The notes beneath the pieces were generated by a model that searched no databases, was not told the origin of the DNA, and was given only the letters and a program-made list of their open reading frames with translations. A DNA stretch of 6,898 nt from an uncultured Muribaculaceae bacterium (GTDB taxonomy: Bacteria; Bacteroidota; Bacteroidia; Bacteroidales; Muribaculaceae): the NCBI GenBank assembly GCA_910589095.1, contig CAJUSN010000128.1, positions 1 to 6,898 on the forward strand, written 5' to 3'. Every line of letters begins with the position of its first letter. Within the stretch, counting starts at the first letter, position 1. This document shows positions 5,188-6,898 of this stretch, piece by piece. Made by a program: the position numbers and the translations under genes.

Positions 5188-6463
5188 GCAGGTCAGCAAC
5201 CACGAAGTTGCTTCCACCTATAAAAATCATCTCGCGGCTCTTGTCGGCAATGTCGGCAAGGGCCGCTTTATATGCAGCATCCACAGTTTCAAAACACCCG
5301 CCTGAGATTCCGTGTTGCGCGGCCTTGGCACATAATTCTGCGGCCGGTAGCTTACGCGGAGTTTCCGGCTGCGTGAAATAATAGCAGACATCATGCACAT
5401 CGGCCAGCATTGAGAGCACAGACTCCACATCCTTGTCATTCACGAATCCCACAATGATGTGCTTTCTCACACCAATTGAAGCCAACTGACGTGAAATAAA
5501 GCGCCATCCTCCCGAGTTATGCCCTGTGTCGCAAATGGTCAAAGGATTATCGGCCAGCTGTGACCATCTGCCGAACAACCCCGTCAGTTTGCATACGTTG
5601 GCAAAACCGGACGCCACGGACTTATCAGAAATATCCAATCCGTTATGACGGAGCTCCGCAACTGCTGAAAGTATAGTACGCGCGTTTGCCTGTTGATATG
5701 TTCCGGTAAGATCGCCTTTAAAAGCGCCGAAATGTCGTGTTTCATAAAGGAGGTATCCAGGAAAATCCTTAACACTGATAATTTCATCAGAATCATCGGC
5801 AAATATGATCGGAGCGTCCAACCCAGTAGCTTTGGACAAAAAGCGCTCGCGAACATCACCACTTGACTCTCCAATCACCACCGGGACCTCCCTTTTGATA
5901 ATTCCGGCCTTTTCGCCGGCTATTTCCACTTCGGTAGAACCAAGAAGCGAAGTATGATCAAGAGAAATATTGGTGATAACCGACAGAAGCGGTGTGATGA
6001 TATTTGTAGAATCCAAGCGTCCACCTAACCCAACTTCAATCACCGCGTAGTCCACCCCTCGTTTCCTAAAATAATCGAAAGCCATTACCGTGGTGAGCTC
6101 AAAGAATGAAGGCTCAAGATTACTGGCCAAGTCCTTTGCCTTCACAACAAAGTCCACAACATCATCCTCAGCTATCATCTCTCCGTTCACTCTTATCCTC
6201 TCACGAAAATCCACAAGATGTGGTGATGTAAAAAGTCCAACCTTATAACCTTGTGACTGGAGGATGGCAGCGAGAGTGTGGGCTGTGCTACCTTTGCCAT
6301 TTGTTCCGGCTATATGAATGCACTTCAAGCCCGAATGGGGATTGCCAAACAGGTTAGATAACGCCAAGACTCTGTCAAGTCCCGGTTTGTAAGCTCCGGC
6401 TCCGACTTTATGAAATGCAGGCAGCTGCGTGAAAAGCCAGTCAAGAGTGTCTTTATAGGTCAT
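5171..6463 (-). CDS. folC: Bifunctional folylpolyglutamate synthase / dihydrofolate synthase
   Basis: A 430-residue Mur-ligase-family enzyme that adds L-glutamate to dihydropteroate and/or tetrahydrofolates using ATP. The P-loop is GTNGKGST (53-60). The omega-loop TSPHLVDFRERI is at 79-90, GLGGRLDSTN at 145-154, and ISLDHTSLLG at 167-175. EKAGIIK at 184-190 carries Lys185, the expected carbamylated lysine. The C-terminal domain has GLFGRW (295-300), the DTGHNSGG block (312-319) in place of the usual DxAHNP, a typical variant in this phylum, and a closing GGSNFVVADLL. Length is normal. The ATG at 6463-6461 gives the usual N-terminus. It lies 22 bp after the CHR-family gene on the same strand, so the two are probably co-transcribed. 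Whether it has both activities cannot be told from sequence. Confidence 0.95.
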   Translation of the reverse strand: MTYKDTLDWLFTQLPAFHKVGAGAYKPGLDRVLALSNLFGNPHSGLKCIHIAGTNGKGSTAHTLAAILQSQGYKVGLFTSPHLVDFRERIRVNGEMIAEDDVVDFVVKAKDLASNLEPSFFELTTVMAFDYFRKRGVDYAVIEVGLGGRLDSTNIITPLLSVITNISLDHTSLLGSTEVEIAGEKAGIIKREVPVVIGESSGDVRERFLSKATGLDAPIIFADDSDEIISVKDFPGYLLYETRHFGAFKGDLTGTYQQANARTILSAVAELRHNGLDISDKSVASGFANVCKLTGLFGRWSQLADNPLTICDTGHNSGGWRFISRQLASIGVRKHIIVGFVNDKDVESVLSMLADVHDVCYYFTQPETPRKLPAAELCAKAAQHGISGGCFETVDAAYKAALADIADKSREMIFIGGSNFVVADLLTSMR

Positions 6464-6485
6464 AGCTCTTTAAATACAAAAAGAA

Positions 6486-6898
6486 TCAGTAGATGAGGAA
6501 ACCGGCAACACCGGCGGCAATTATAACAAGTATGGGGTGAACTTTGAGCCAAAACACACCTATAAAGGCACCGACACATATAGCTATCGAAACAAGGAGT
6601 TCAAACGTTTCGCTTCCAAAATTAGCCTCATTCATCAGCAAAAGCGCAGCGGAAGCAATAAGCCCAACCACTACAGGGCGCAAGCCGGTAAAGATGCCTT
6701 TCACCACCAGGCTGTCACGATGACGATGAATAAGATGACTCATATATAACGTGAGTATGAACGATGGTACCACGACCACAGCGGTGCATATCACCGAACC
6801 CAGCACACCCCAAAGAGGATGAGAAAATTCGGGCGAAGAAACTCCGGGAGCCACGTAGCCTATATATGTAGCGGAGTTGATCCCGATGGGGCCCGGGG
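6486..6898 (-). CDS. Chromate transporter (CHR) family protein, 5' end cut by window edge
   Basis: The last 136 codons are visible; the start is beyond the right edge. CHR-superfamily proteins are inner-membrane carriers, named for chromate export; many homologues have unproven substrates. The visible part starts with PGPIGINSATYIGY, the conserved loop after the first helix of the CHR domain. Hydrophobic segments follow: LGSVICTAVVVVPSFILTLYM, the family-typical GIFTGLRPVVVGLIASAALLL, then TFELLVSIAICVGAFIGVFW and HPILVIIAAGVAGFLIY at the end. Only one CHR domain would fit if about 45-50 residues are missing upstream, suggesting the short single-domain type usually encoded as adjacent pairs; a partner gene may lie just upstream. 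A GTG at 6854 is internal, not the start. Gene name and substrate are uncertain. Confidence 0.88.
   Translation of the reverse strand, partial: PGPIGINSATYIGYVAPGVSSPEFSHPLWGVLGSVICTAVVVVPSFILTLYMSHLIHRHRDSLVVKGIFTGLRPVVVGLIASAALLLMNEANFGSETFELLVSIAICVGAFIGVFWLKVHPILVIIAAGVAGFLIY

Noticed and set aside
6852..6854. GTG as the start of the CHR-family gene
   Set aside because: The frame stays open to the window edge and the upstream codons encode the conserved GPIGINSATYIGY segment, so the gene is partial and this codon is internal.
1..6898. Mobile element, phage, CRISPR, defence island or other novel multi-gene system
   Set aside because: All the genes belong to known families, nearly all of them housekeeping. 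No direct repeats, transposase, integrase, array-like repeats or tRNA was seen, and base composition looks even throughout by eye.

Overview
The window reads as chromosomal DNA from a Bacteroidota bacterium, most likely order Bacteroidales and possibly the Muribaculaceae. Three things support this. The promoters fit the Bacteroidota -7 consensus TAnnTTTG (four clear copies). Start codons follow A/T-rich stretches without a strong Shine-Dalgarno sequence. The proteins are of Bacteroidales type, especially the omega subunit RpoZ and the small membrane-anchored PASTA protein next to an RluD-type pseudouridine synthase. The family-level assignment is inference.

Layout. Minus strand, 1-1250: a membrane-anchored two-PASTA-domain protein, then an RluD-type 23S rRNA pseudouridine synthase cut by the left edge. 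The two are joined by a TAATG stop/start overlap. They are transcribed from a promoter at about 1347-1376, divergent from the next unit. Plus strand, 1516-2721: bamD (outer-membrane assembly lipoprotein) and rpoZ (RNA polymerase omega). A structured stretch, 2713-2833, follows. Plus strand, 2925-3200: rpsO (ribosomal protein S15), with its own promoter, a structured leader and a strong intrinsic terminator. Plus strand, 3413-5187: a YihY/BrkB-family inner-membrane protein overlapping ridA through a second TAATG junction. Minus strand, 5171-6898: a CHR-family (chromate transporter) protein cut by the right edge, then folC. The 3' ends of folC and ridA overlap tail to tail by 17 bp.

The genes are housekeeping functions: rRNA modification, envelope biogenesis, transcription, translation, imine/enamine detoxification, folate polyglutamylation and ion transport. 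They are tightly packed, and no stretch over 300 bp lacks a gene. I see no transposase, phage gene, CRISPR array, tRNA, toxin-antitoxin pair or defence module.

I do not see a previously undescribed multi-gene system. The points most worth a second look are RNA-level and annotation-level: the structured region between rpoZ and rpsO, the rpsO leader hairpin, the PASTA gene start (a promoter lies inside its longest ORF), the extended soluble C-terminus of the YihY protein, and the absence of terminator space at the ridA/folC junction.
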